A stretch of 64,000 bases of DNA from 66-474 sp035249175 (lineage in GTDB: Bacteria; Pseudomonadota; Gammaproteobacteria; Xanthomonadales; Rhodanobacteraceae). The notes under the pieces are model-generated. The model did no database searches, was not told the DNA's origin, and worked only from the letters and a program-made list of their open reading frames with translations. The stretch is from NCBI GenBank assembly GCA_035249175.1, contig DATFGT010000116.1:1-64000 (forward strand), read 5' to 3'. This document shows, one piece after another, positions 8,963 through 17,039 of this stretch. Position 1 is the stretch's first letter. Each line of letters starts with the position of its first letter. A program made the position numbers and the translations under genes.

Positions 8963-9027
8963 CTCCAGCGAGAGGAGTGCTCGACACGCTGCTTCGACGA
9001 TGCGTCGCGGCAGACGGGAGGTCCACT

Positions 9028-10083
9028 TTGGTCACGCAGAAAATCAAGGTGCTTTGCGTCGACGATTCGGCGCTGATCCGCGGTCTGATGACCGAGATCA
9101 TCAACGAGCACGACGACATGGAAGTGGTGGCGGTGGCACCGGACCCGCTGGTCGCTCGCGACCTGATCAAGCAGCACAACCCGGATGTGTTGACGCTCGA
9201 TGTGGAAATGCCGCGCATGGATGGCCTGGATTTTCTCGAACGGCTGATGCGTCTGCGTCCGATGCCGGTGGTGATGGTGTCGTCGCTGACGCGATCGGGT
9301 TCCGAGGTGGCATTGCGCGCGCTGGAACTGGGCGCGGTGGATTTCGTGGCCAAACCCGAAATGGGCATTCGCGGCGGCATGCTGGATTACAGCGACGTCA
9401 TCGCGCACAAGATCCGCGCCGCGGCGGCTTCGCGGCCACGGCGGCAGCAGGAAAACAAACCCAGGGTGCTGCTGCGCGAACCGCTGGTGTCCAGCGAAAA
9501 GCTGGTGATCCTCGGTGCATCGACAGGAGGGCCGGAAGCGATTCGCGCGGTGCTGGAACCGCTGCCGCCGAACAGTCCCGCGATCCTGATCACACAACAC
9601 ATGCCGGCCGGTTTTACCCATTCGTTCGCGCAGCGGCTGAACCGGCTATGCCGCATCACGGTGAAGGAAGCCGAAGACGGCGAGCGGGTTTTGCCCGGGC
9701 ACACGTATATCGCGCCCGGCGATCGCCATTTGAAGCTGGCACGCAGTGGCACGAACTATGTCGTGGCACTGGATTCCGGAGCGCCGGTCAATCGGCACAA
9801 ACCGTCGGTGGATGTGTTGTTCCGTTCGGCGGCGGAGCAGGGCGGTCGCAACGTGATCGGCGTGCTGTTGACCGGCATGGGCAAGGACGGCGCCGCGGGC
9901 TTGCTGGCCATGCGCAACGCCGGCGCCACCACGCTGGCCCAGGACGAAGCGACCTCGCTGGTGTTCGGCATGCCCAGGGAAGCGATTGCCCTGGGGGGCG
10001 CCAGCGAAGTGCTGGGACTTGAAGACATCGCCCCAAGGTTGTTGGCGCTGGCCGCGGCCTCGGGGCGCGCACAACGGGTGTAA
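9028..10083 (+). CDS. cheB: Chemotaxis response regulator methylesterase/deamidase CheB
   Basis: 351-residue protein that removes receptor methyl groups and deamidates receptor glutamines. The N-terminal receiver has acidic D11/D12 and phospho-acceptor D58 (LTLDVEMPRMDG). The C-terminal esterase has the triad S165 (GASTGGPEAI), H191 (TQHMPAGFT) and D287 (LLTGMGKDGAAG), in register with the Salmonella enzyme. TTG 9028 is chosen as start because GGGAGG lies 6 bases upstream and the receiver begins immediately after. There is no in-frame ATG or GTG nearby, so rare-start initiation looks real. No cheD lies between cheR and cheB, as in enterics. Confidence 0.95.
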   Translation: MVTQKIKVLCVDDSALIRGLMTEIINEHDDMEVVAVAPDPLVARDLIKQHNPDVLTLDVEMPRMDGLDFLERLMRLRPMPVVMVSSLTRSGSEVALRALELGAVDFVAKPEMGIRGGMLDYSDVIAHKIRAAAASRPRRQQENKPRVLLREPLVSSEKLVILGASTGGPEAIRAVLEPLPPNSPAILITQHMPAGFTHSFAQRLNRLCRITVKEAEDGERVLPGHTYIAPGDRHLKLARSGTNYVVALDSGAPVNRHKPSVDVLFRSAAEQGGRNVIGVLLTGMGKDGAAGLLAMRNAGATTLAQDEATSLVFGMPREAIALGGASEVLGLEDIAPRLLALAAASGRAQRV

Positions 10084-10149
10084 GGCAATCGGCGCACGCG
10101 AAAAACATGCGTTTCCCACAACGGATAGCGGCGAATTCGGAGCAAACCG

Positions 10150-11892
10150 ATGAAGGCGATGCGCTACATCAGGATCAACACGGCCATGCTGGGCCTGCTG
10201 GTGACCATCGCGGTGATGATGGCCGTGGCCATCGGGCTGAGCGTGGTTGTGGGGCAGAAAATGGGCGATTACCTTGACACGATCAAGCGGGTCAATATCG
10301 ACCAGCTCAACGTGGTCAACGAGATCAACAACGAACAGAGCTTCGTTCGCGCACGGATCGCCGGCATGCTGGACGATGTGCGTGCCCATCGGGAACCGGA
10401 TCGTACCGAACTGGCCGCGATCGCCGGTGCGCTGGACACCATGGATGGCCTGCTCGAGAAGTTCAACGCCGTCCAGAAAACACCCGAGCAGCAGGAACTG
10501 GCCCAGGCGATATCCGACAGCGCTGGCGGTTTGATCAAGACGATCCGCGGAGAGAAGGCGGCGATCGAAAAAGGCGACCTCGATGCGTTCGACGCGCTCA
10601 ACGAGCAGATCGCCGCACCCACGCGGAATTTCCACGACAGCCTTGCCGCGCTCGCCCATTACGCCAACGCAGGCAACGCCACCATCATCACGGACTTCGG
10701 CCGCACCGGCAGCGCCTTCAAATGGGTGTACCGTGCGCTGGCGCTGTTCACGCTGCTCCTGCTGCCGACGGTGTACATGGGCCTGCGGCGGCTGGTCGTG
10801 ATTCCGCTGACCGGCGCCGTGAAACGGCTGGATGCGATTGCCAGGGCCGATCTTTCCGAGCACATCGGGGTGCAGGGCGACAACGAGATCGGGCGGCTGT
10901 TCGCCGCGATGCGCCGCATGCAGCAGAGCCTCGGCAAGATCGTCGGTGATGCGCGCGGCAGCAGCAATTCGATCTACGTAAGGTCCACGGAAATTTCTCG
11001 CGGCAATGCCGACCTTTCCACGCGCACCGAGCAGCAGGCCGCGTCGCTGGAAGAAACCGCGACCAGCATGGAAGAGATGACCGCCACGGTGAAGCAGAAC
11101 GCCGACAACGCGCGCCAGGCCAGCGGCCTCGCCAACGACGCGTCGGCGACGGCCAGCCACGGCGGCGAAGTGATGGACAAGGTGACGCTCACCATGCGCG
11201 GCATTTCCGACAGCTCGAAGAGGGTGGCGGAAATCACCGGCATGATCGATTCGATCGCGTTCCAGACCAACATCCTCGCGCTCAACGCTTCGGTGGAAGC
11301 CGCACGCGCCGGCGAACAGGGGCGCGGTTTCGCGGTGGTCGCGGGCGAGGTGCGGAATCTCGCCGGCCGCAGTGCCGATGCCGCGCGCGAGATCAAGCAG
11401 TTGATCGAAAGCTCCACCCGGCAGGTGGGCGAAGGCTCCGCGCTGGTGGAGCAGGCCGGCAAAACCATGCGCGAAGTGGTGACCGCGGTGAAGCGCGTCA
11501 CCGACATCATGGATGAAATCTCCGCGGCGTCGCAGGAACAATCGAGCGGCATCGAGCAGATCAACCAGGCCGTCAGCCAGATGGACGAAGTGACCCAACA
11601 GAACGCCGCGCTGGTCGAACAGGTCACCGCCGCCGCGACCTCGCTGGAGGAACAGGCGCACCGGCTGGAAACCTCGGTGGCGGTGTTCCGCCTGCCGGGT
11701 TCCGGGCAACAGGGCGAGGCCGTCGCGGCCAGACCCGCCGCGTCGTCCGCGGGCAAGGAAGTATCGGCGATGACGCAGCGGATGAAGCGGCTTGCCGCTC
11801 AGCCGCCGCGTCAAACGGCGAAGTCGCAGCGCGATGCGAAGGCCCCACGTGTCGAATCGGTCGCGGCCGAGGACAACTGGGAAGAATTCTGA
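10150..11892 (+). CDS. Methyl-accepting chemotaxis protein (MCP2), Tar-like
   Basis: 580-residue chemoreceptor. It has a first membrane helix (about 10-33), a periplasmic TarH/four-helix ligand domain to about 190, a second membrane helix (ALALFTLLLLPTVYMGL), HAMP, and a cytoplasmic coiled coil with hairpin tip DSIAFQTNILALNASVEAAR. Methylation-type helices (TEQQAASLEETATSMEEMTA) are visible. It ends in NWEEF, matching the NWETF-type pentapeptide that recruits CheR and CheB in Tar and Tsr. Its place between cheB and cheY parallels the tar/tap position in E. coli. Ligand unknown. A second start, ATG 10159, is possible. Confidence 0.94.
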   Translation: MKAMRYIRINTAMLGLLVTIAVMMAVAIGLSVVVGQKMGDYLDTIKRVNIDQLNVVNEINNEQSFVRARIAGMLDDVRAHREPDRTELAAIAGALDTMDGLLEKFNAVQKTPEQQELAQAISDSAGGLIKTIRGEKAAIEKGDLDAFDALNEQIAAPTRNFHDSLAALAHYANAGNATIITDFGRTGSAFKWVYRALALFTLLLLPTVYMGLRRLVVIPLTGAVKRLDAIARADLSEHIGVQGDNEIGRLFAAMRRMQQSLGKIVGDARGSSNSIYVRSTEISRGNADLSTRTEQQAASLEETATSMEEMTATVKQNADNARQASGLANDASATASHGGEVMDKVTLTMRGISDSSKRVAEITGMIDSIAFQTNILALNASVEAARAGEQGRGFAVVAGEVRNLAGRSADAAREIKQLIESSTRQVGEGSALVEQAGKTMREVVTAVKRVTDIMDEISAASQEQSSGIEQINQAVSQMDEVTQQNAALVEQVTAAATSLEEQAHRLETSVAVFRLPGSGQQGEAVAARPAASSAGKEVSAMTQRMKRLAAQPPRQTAKSQRDAKAPRVESVAAEDNWEEF

Positions 11893-11948
11893 TCACCCGT
11901 CGGAGCGCCGCGTGCGTTCCGGACCTGCTGGAACCGTGAGAGCAAGCC

Positions 11949-12338
11949 ATGATCGACAAGAACATGAACGTCCTGGTAGTGGACGATTTCCCCACGATGC
12001 GACGCATCGTCCGCAGCCTGCTCAAGGAGTTGGGTTTCGCCAACGTGGACGAAGCGGAAGACGGACAGGATGCGCTGGGCAAGCTGCAGGCCGGCAGCTT
12101 CCAGTTCGTGATTTCGGACTGGAACATGCCCAACCTGGACGGCCTCGAGATGCTCAAGCAGGTTCGCGCCGATCGTCGTCTGGGCGCGACGCCCGTCCTG
12201 ATGATCACCGCCGAGGCGAAGAAGGACAACATCATCGCCGCGGCCAAGGCCGGCGCCAACGGCTACATCGTCAAGCCTTTCACCGCGGCCACGCTGGAAG
12301 AAAAAATCGGCAAGATTTTCGAGAAGCTGGGCAAGTAA
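11949..12338 (+). CDS. cheY: Chemotaxis response regulator CheY
   Basis: 129-residue single receiver domain. CheA phosphorylates it, and CheY-P binds the flagellar switch (FliM) to change rotation direction. Key residues are visible: D12/D13, phospho-acceptor D57 (ISDWNMPNLDG), the conserved Thr in MITAEAKKDN, and the lysine in YIVKPFT. Its length and the D57 numbering match E. coli CheY. cheZ follows directly. Confidence 0.96.
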   Translation: MIDKNMNVLVVDDFPTMRRIVRSLLKELGFANVDEAEDGQDALGKLQAGSFQFVISDWNMPNLDGLEMLKQVRADRRLGATPVLMITAEAKKDNIIAAAKAGANGYIVKPFTAATLEEKIGKIFEKLGK

Positions 12339-12371
12339 CCCGTGCGCATCCGGTCTGACAGGGGAATGACT

Positions 12372-13064
12372 ATGCAAGGCAACGCTCAGCAAGTGGCGCA
12401 GATCGTCGGCGGTGACGGCGACGACCTGATGCGCCGGATCGGCCAACTCACCCGCACGTTGCGGCAGAGCATGCGCGAACTCGGCCTGAACAAGGAAATA
12501 GAGAAAGCCGCCGCGGCGATTCCCGATGCCCGCGACCGCCTCAACTACGTCGCGAGGATGACCGAGCAGGCCGCCGAACGTTCATTGAACGCAATCGACC
12601 GTGCGCAACCGTTGCAGGAGCAGCTCGGTCGCGAGGCCGAAGCGCTCGACGCGAAATGGCAGGCCTGGTTCGAGCACCCGATGGAACTTGACGGCGCGCG
12701 GGACCTGGTCATGGTCACCCGCGGCTATCTGCAGAACGTGCCGGCGGTGACGCAGAAGATCAACGCGGAACTGCTGGAAATCACGCTGGCGCAGGATTTC
12801 CAGGATCTCACCGGACAGGTCATCAAGAAAATGATGGACATGATCCACGAGGTCGAGAAACAACTGTTGCAGGTGCTGCTGGACAGCGTGCCCGAGGGTC
12901 GCGAACGCGACGAGGTGCAGCAGCGGCTGGAAGGCCGCTTGCATCTGGGTGTGATCGAGGAAAGCCGTGCCCTCACCAACGGTCCGCAAATCAACGGCGA
13001 TGCCGACGGCGTGGTCAGCAGCCAGGATCAGGTCGACGCGCTGCTGGATGAGCTGGGCTTCTGA
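12372..13064 (+). CDS. cheZ: CheY-P phosphatase CheZ
   Basis: About 230 residues, mostly helical. It dephosphorylates CheY-P to end the signal. The conserved helix-bundle block LAQDFQDLTGQVIKKMMDMI carries the catalytic glutamine, and the C-terminus SSQDQVDALLDELGF is the CheY-binding peptide. ATG 12372 is chosen because AGGGG lies 7 bases upstream; ATG 12366 would sit almost on top of that site. CheZ fits the enterobacterial-style arrangement of this block. Confidence 0.93.
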   Translation: MQGNAQQVAQIVGGDGDDLMRRIGQLTRTLRQSMRELGLNKEIEKAAAAIPDARDRLNYVARMTEQAAERSLNAIDRAQPLQEQLGREAEALDAKWQAWFEHPMELDGARDLVMVTRGYLQNVPAVTQKINAELLEITLAQDFQDLTGQVIKKMMDMIHEVEKQLLQVLLDSVPEGRERDEVQQRLEGRLHLGVIEESRALTNGPQINGDADGVVSSQDQVDALLDELGF

Positions 13065-13087
13065 ACGGACCCCCGCGCGGCCGCGGC

Positions 13088-13114
13088 TAAAGCCCGCGCG
13101 ACCGATGCCGATAT
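13088..13114 (+). promoter_or_regulatory. Sigma-28 (FliA) promoter of fliD operon
   Basis: TAAAGCCC, 11 bases, GCCGATAT, with exact spacing. It is in the cheZ-fliD gap with a predicted leader of about 135 bases before the fliD ATG. Confidence 0.8.
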
Positions 13115-13257
13115 TGCGGAATAGAGGGGCTTGAGGTGGCTTTTTCGGCCGCTGCCCCGATTCGGAATGCGGCAACAATGTGACCCGTTGACAAGGTGCG
13201 CCAGGATCGCTGCGCCGTACAAAGGGCAATCTGCGGAACCTGAAGGAGTTCGCCGGT

Positions 13258-14616
13258 ATGACATCGATTACAGCGCTTGGCGTGGGTTCGGGCCTGGACC
13301 TGAATGGCCTGCTTGACCAGTTGCAGCAGGGCGAAAACCAGAAGCTGACGCCCATCACCACCCAGAAGACCAGTTATCAGGCCAAGATTTCCGCGTTCGG
13401 CAGCCTGAGCAGCTCGCTGTCCACCCTGCAGGACGCGATGCACGCGCTCAGCGATCCGAGCGCGTTCCAGGCGGTGAAGAGCACGGTGTCGGGCACGGCG
13501 TTGACCGCCGCCACGACCAGTGACACGCCGCCTGGCGATTACCAGATCCACGTCGACCAGCGCGCGCAGGCTTCCAGCGTCGCGACGCTGGGCGTGGCCG
13601 ACAGCACCACCAGCCTCGGCGCCGGTACGGTGGATTTCACGCTCGCCAATGGCACCAGCATGAGCGTTTCGATCAGCGCCGGCGCCAGCAGCCTCCAGGA
13701 CATCCGCGACGCCATCAACGCCCAGAACGGCGGGGTGCGCGCTTCGCTGGTCAACGACGGCAGCGGCCAGCCGTATCGGTTGGTATTGCAGGCGGCCGAC
13801 ACCGGCAGTGCGGCATCCGTCAGCAGCGTCCAGTTCACGGGCGCGCTCGGCAGCGCGCTGCAACTGGACGCTGCCACCCAGCAGGCCGGACAGGACGCCA
13901 AGCTGACCATCAACGGCATCGCCGTCCAGAGTGCGAGCAACATCGTCGAGGGTGCGATCCAGGGCGTCACGTTGAATATCGCGGCAAGCGGCGATGCCAG
14001 CCTGCAGGTCACGCACGACGGCGACGCGATCAACGCCAGCGTGCACAAGTTCGTTGACGCCTACAACGGTCTGGTGCAGGTCCTCGGCGGACTCTCCGGC
14101 TACGACGCCAGCACCCAGACGGCCGGCATCCTGCTGGGCGACAGCACGGTGCGTTCGGTGCAATCGCAGTTGCGCAGTGCACTGGGCGGCGCTGTCAACA
14201 ACGGCGGGGCCTTCAAGGTGCTGAGCGACGTGGGCGTGACCCTGCAACTGGACGGCACGCTGAAGGTCGATGACTCCACGCTCAACAACGCCATCAACAA
14301 CAATCTCGGCGCGCTGACCCAGTTCTTCGCGGGCGGCACGGCGGCCGATGGCCTGGCCGACCAGGTCGACACCATGGTCGGAAACATGACCGACAGCAAC
14401 GGCTTGATCGGCAGCGCCACCGACAGCCTCAACCAGAGCATCAGCCAGCTGAACGATCAGTACGACCGGACCCAGCAGCAGATCGACGCGACCATGGCCA
14501 TGTACAAGCAGCAGTTCAGCCAGCTCGACAGCATGATCGCGCAGATGAACTCGACCAGCACCTATCTCACGCAGCAGTTCGATGCGATGAGCAAGATGAC
14601 AACCAGCGGGAAATAA
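13258..14616 (+). CDS. fliD: Flagellar filament cap protein FliD (HAP2)
   Basis: 452-residue cap that folds flagellin at the filament tip. It begins MTSITALGVGSGLDLNGLLD, the typical FliD N-terminal helical segment, and contains TAATTSDTPPGDYQIHVDQRAQA. The C-terminal coiled coil is ISQLNDQYDRTQQQIDATMA followed by TYLTQQFDAM. It is rich in Ala, Ser, Thr, Asn and Gln and lacks cysteine, as is usual for exported filament proteins. Start ATG 13258 has a GAAGGAG site 9 bases upstream. fliS and fliT follow. Confidence 0.95.
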   Translation: MTSITALGVGSGLDLNGLLDQLQQGENQKLTPITTQKTSYQAKISAFGSLSSSLSTLQDAMHALSDPSAFQAVKSTVSGTALTAATTSDTPPGDYQIHVDQRAQASSVATLGVADSTTSLGAGTVDFTLANGTSMSVSISAGASSLQDIRDAINAQNGGVRASLVNDGSGQPYRLVLQAADTGSAASVSSVQFTGALGSALQLDAATQQAGQDAKLTINGIAVQSASNIVEGAIQGVTLNIAASGDASLQVTHDGDAINASVHKFVDAYNGLVQVLGGLSGYDASTQTAGILLGDSTVRSVQSQLRSALGGAVNNGGAFKVLSDVGVTLQLDGTLKVDDSTLNNAINNNLGALTQFFAGGTAADGLADQVDTMVGNMTDSNGLIGSATDSLNQSISQLNDQYDRTQQQIDATMAMYKQQFSQLDSMIAQMNSTSTYLTQQFDAMSKMTTSGK

Positions 14617-14645
14617 CGCCGGAAGAACGGCGAGGAGATCACCTG

Positions 14646-15050
14646 ATGAGTCCCAGGTTCGGTGCTGGCGCCTACGCCAGCGTGGGGGTGGAGAGCAACG
14701 TGCTTGCAGCCACCCCTTCCCAGCTGATCAACATGTTGTTCGACGGCGCCGGAGTGGCGATCCGGACCGCGGGCATGCACATGCAGGCCGGTCGCATGGC
14801 ACCCAAGGGCGAAGCCATTTCGCGTGCGCTCGACATCGTCAACAACGGCCTTTTGGCGGCGCTTGACGTGGAACGTGGCGGCGAGTTGGCGCAACGGCTG
14901 GCATCGCTGTACGACTACATCGCCCGGCGCCTACTCAGCGCCAACTTGAACAATGACAGGGCGGCCCTCGACGAGGCTGGTCAGCTTCTCGAAGAAATCG
15001 GTTCCGCCTGGCGTGAAATCACCCCCCGGACAGCGCATCAGCCGTCATGA
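14646..15050 (+). CDS. fliS: Flagellin export chaperone FliS
   Basis: 134-residue four-helix bundle that binds the flagellin C-terminus in the cytoplasm and blocks premature polymerisation. Family features are an N-terminal AGAYASVGVESNVLAATPSQLINMLFDGA split across the start, ISRALDIVNNGLLAALDVERGG, and LYDYIARRLLSANLNND. The stop overlaps the next start by 4 bases (ATGA). Confidence 0.94.
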   Translation: MSPRFGAGAYASVGVESNVLAATPSQLINMLFDGAGVAIRTAGMHMQAGRMAPKGEAISRALDIVNNGLLAALDVERGGELAQRLASLYDYIARRLLSANLNNDRAALDEAGQLLEEIGSAWREITPRTAHQPS

Positions 15051-15436
15051 CAGAGGATCAGGAAAACATGGTGCCATGCGGTCGCAAGATCATCGGCGTT
15101 TATCGCGAGCTGGAAAGCAAGGCCTCGCGGATGGTGGCGCTCGCCCGGCAGCAGGATTGGGAAGCCATGATCTGCGAAGGCGAGGCCTACGTGAATGCGG
15201 TGGCCGCGCTCGCCGACATGGAAAGGGATTGCGAGCTGGACGAACAGGAACGCCTCGCCAAATACCGGGTGCTGGAACGCACGCTCGACTACGATCTGGA
15301 AATCCGCAGCTGCCTGCTGGAACATCGCGAGGAACTTTCCCGCCTGATGGCGTTGTCGCGCAGGGAACGCGCGCTGTCGCAAGCCTATGGCACGATCGGC
15401 GTTGCGGCGGTGGGTAGCCAGCACCTCAACGAGTAA
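15047..15436 (+). CDS. fliT: FliT-like flagellar chaperone
   Basis: 129-residue all-helical protein placed exactly where FliT lies in fliDST operons. FliT is the export chaperone of FliD and, in enterics, an anti-FlhDC factor. Sequence conservation in this family is low. Support comes from size, predicted helices (YRELESKASRMVALARQQDW, YDLEIRSCLLEHREELSRLM) and the ATGA overlap with fliS. Presence of FlhDC at 21.6 kb makes an anti-FlhDC role possible, but that is inference. Confidence 0.75.
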   Translation: MTEDQENMVPCGRKIIGVYRELESKASRMVALARQQDWEAMICEGEAYVNAVAALADMERDCELDEQERLAKYRVLERTLDYDLEIRSCLLEHREELSRLMALSRRERALSQAYGTIGVAAVGSQHLNE

Positions 15437-15444
15437 AGGCCATC

Positions 15445-16644
15445 GTGAGTGGCGTTACGCCGATCCTCGACACCCTGTTGCACCAGGTACTGGGCCGGCG
15501 TGATACACCCGTGGATCGGCCGCTGCCGGACAAGCTGATCGCGCCGCCGCGCGCGGGCTTGCCCCCGCAATCGGCGCACAGCGACTCACGGCTGGACCCG
15601 CGTCCGTTGCCGACGGCGCGCACCGCGATCGGCGCCGGCGACAAGGTGGACAGCCGCGCCGCGGCGCCCCGCAATGAAATGCCAGCGCACCCCGGACAGG
15701 GGCAAGCGGTGACGACCCGCTTCAGCGCTGCCGCGCGCGTCATCGCGGATGTGCTGGCGCGCTTCCCCGCTTCGCCCTCCGCGATCCGGGCGCAGGCTCC
15801 GCTGGTCGCGATGGGTGAGCGCTCGAATGCCGCGTTGTTGGCGGCGCAATTGCGCGGCAGCATCGAGTCCAGTGGATTGTTTTACGAGGCGCACCTGCTG
15901 CGCTGGCACGGCGGCGCGTTCGCGCTGTCGCAGCTGCTGCGCGAGCCGCAGATGCTTTGGAGCGGGCGCGCCGGCGCGCCGCCGCAAGCGCCGCTTCCGC
16001 AGCCGCAAGGCAATGCGCCCGCGGCTGCGCTTCCTCCGCAGGCGGGCAATGCGGCGCCTGCGCAAATCCCTGTGGCCGATCCGGCACCCCCCCCGAATGC
16101 TCCGGCGGCTGCGTCGCAAGGCTATGGCGCCGACGGCAAACCGTTGGGCAACATGCCCGCCGCGACCGCGGATTCTGCTGCCCGATCCATGCAGGCCTTC
16201 AATCAGGCGTTGGCATTCGCAGGCGACGATCACGTCGTCCATTCCGCGCTGGAGGGCGTATTGCGGCACCAGCTGGAGATGTTGGCCGCACCCGTCCTGC
16301 GCTGGGAGGGCGCGCCGTGGGCGGGCGTGGTCATGGCTCTCACGTTGCAACCCCCGTATCAATCGGAACATGAGACTCCGGATGAAGAGGGACGGTCGCA
16401 GCAGGACGGCGAAGCACCGTGGCAAACGCGTCTGACCTTGCGCCTTGTCCGGCTGGGCGAAGTGAAGGTCAACCTGCAGCTCGGCGCGGAGCGTGTAGCG
16501 CTGGATCTCGAAGCCGAATCGGACGCGGTCGATCGGATGAACACCCATAGCGGAACGTTGCGCGAGCGGCTCGGCGCACTCGGCTTCCAGAACGTGACGT
16601 TGCGCATCCACGCCCACGATCCGGCAGGAGGCGGCGATGACTGA
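15445..16644 (+). CDS. fliK: FliK-type flagellar hook-length control protein
   Basis: 399-residue protein with a Pro/Ala-rich, poorly conserved centre (about 175-245). The C-terminal domain resembles the FliK hook-length domain: LTLRLVRLGEVKVNLQLGAE, LDLEAESDAVDRMNTHSGTLRERLGALG in part, and NVTLRIHAHD. Such proteins measure hook length and trigger the FlhB specificity switch. The GTG start at 15445 is 8 bases after fliT. It overlaps the FlhB-C-domain gene by 8 bases, an arrangement typical of this FliK-like/FhlB pair. Whether this is the main FliK or a paralogue cannot be told, because hook genes are outside the window. Confidence 0.75.
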   Translation: MSGVTPILDTLLHQVLGRRDTPVDRPLPDKLIAPPRAGLPPQSAHSDSRLDPRPLPTARTAIGAGDKVDSRAAAPRNEMPAHPGQGQAVTTRFSAAARVIADVLARFPASPSAIRAQAPLVAMGERSNAALLAAQLRGSIESSGLFYEAHLLRWHGGAFALSQLLREPQMLWSGRAGAPPQAPLPQPQGNAPAAALPPQAGNAAPAQIPVADPAPPPNAPAAASQGYGADGKPLGNMPAATADSAARSMQAFNQALAFAGDDHVVHSALEGVLRHQLEMLAAPVLRWEGAPWAGVVMALTLQPPYQSEHETPDEEGRSQQDGEAPWQTRLTLRLVRLGEVKVNLQLGAERVALDLEAESDAVDRMNTHSGTLRERLGALGFQNVTLRIHAHDPAGGGDD

Positions 16645-16897
16645 GGAAAAGCGCCGTCAGGCCGTGGCGTTGGCCGGCTCCGACGATGGCCAGGCTGCGC
16701 GTGTGATCGCCAAAGGTTATGGCGACCTGGCCGAACAGGTGATTGCGGAGGCGCGCCGCCACGGCATCTACGTCCACGATTCGCCGGAATTGGTCGGTTT
16801 GCTGATGGGGCTCGACCTGGACCGGCGCGTGCCGGACAAACTGTACGATGTGGTCGCGGAATTGCTGGCCTGGGTGGCGGAGATGGACGCGCGGTAA
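16637..16897 (+). CDS. FlhB C-terminal-domain homologue (FhlB-like)
   Basis: 86 residues matching only the cytoplasmic C-terminal domain of FlhB: RVIAKGYGDLAEQVIAEARR, HGIYVHDSPELVGLLMGLDL, and VPDKLYDVVAELLAWV. It lacks the membrane part and has no NPTH autocleavage motif; the equivalent region reads VALAGSDDGQAARV. Family proteins of this kind can substitute for the cleaved FlhB C-domain in export. It overlaps the FliK-like gene and lies 142 bases before full-length flhB, so both forms are present side by side. Confidence 0.85.
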   Translation: MTEEKRRQAVALAGSDDGQAARVIAKGYGDLAEQVIAEARRHGIYVHDSPELVGLLMGLDLDRRVPDKLYDVVAELLAWVAEMDAR

Positions 16898-16950
16898 TCC
16901 AGACTGCGGGCCCTTCGTGGTGATTCCCGGCCGTTTCCACGAATAGCCGA

Positions 16951-16978
16951 CCCAATCCCGCCTTTATCGCGGGATGGG
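16951..16978. repeat. Inverted repeat between fhlB-like gene and flhB
   Basis: CCCAATCCCGC, a 7-base loop, GCGGGATGGG: a 10-bp stem with one bulged A. There is no T-run, so it may be a weak attenuator or mRNA-stability element in the 142-base gap rather than a full terminator. Confidence 0.5.
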
Positions 16979-17039
16979 CGCAGGTGCCGACGCTCGACAA
17001 TGGCAGTGAGGAAACTGCCGTTCCCGCGCCGCATCCAGC

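Noticed and set aside
9646..11814. 722-codon open frame antisense to MCP2 and cheB
   Set aside because: High-GC shadow frame. The composition is rich in Arg, His and Gly, there is no ribosome site, and the plus-strand genes are fully conserved.
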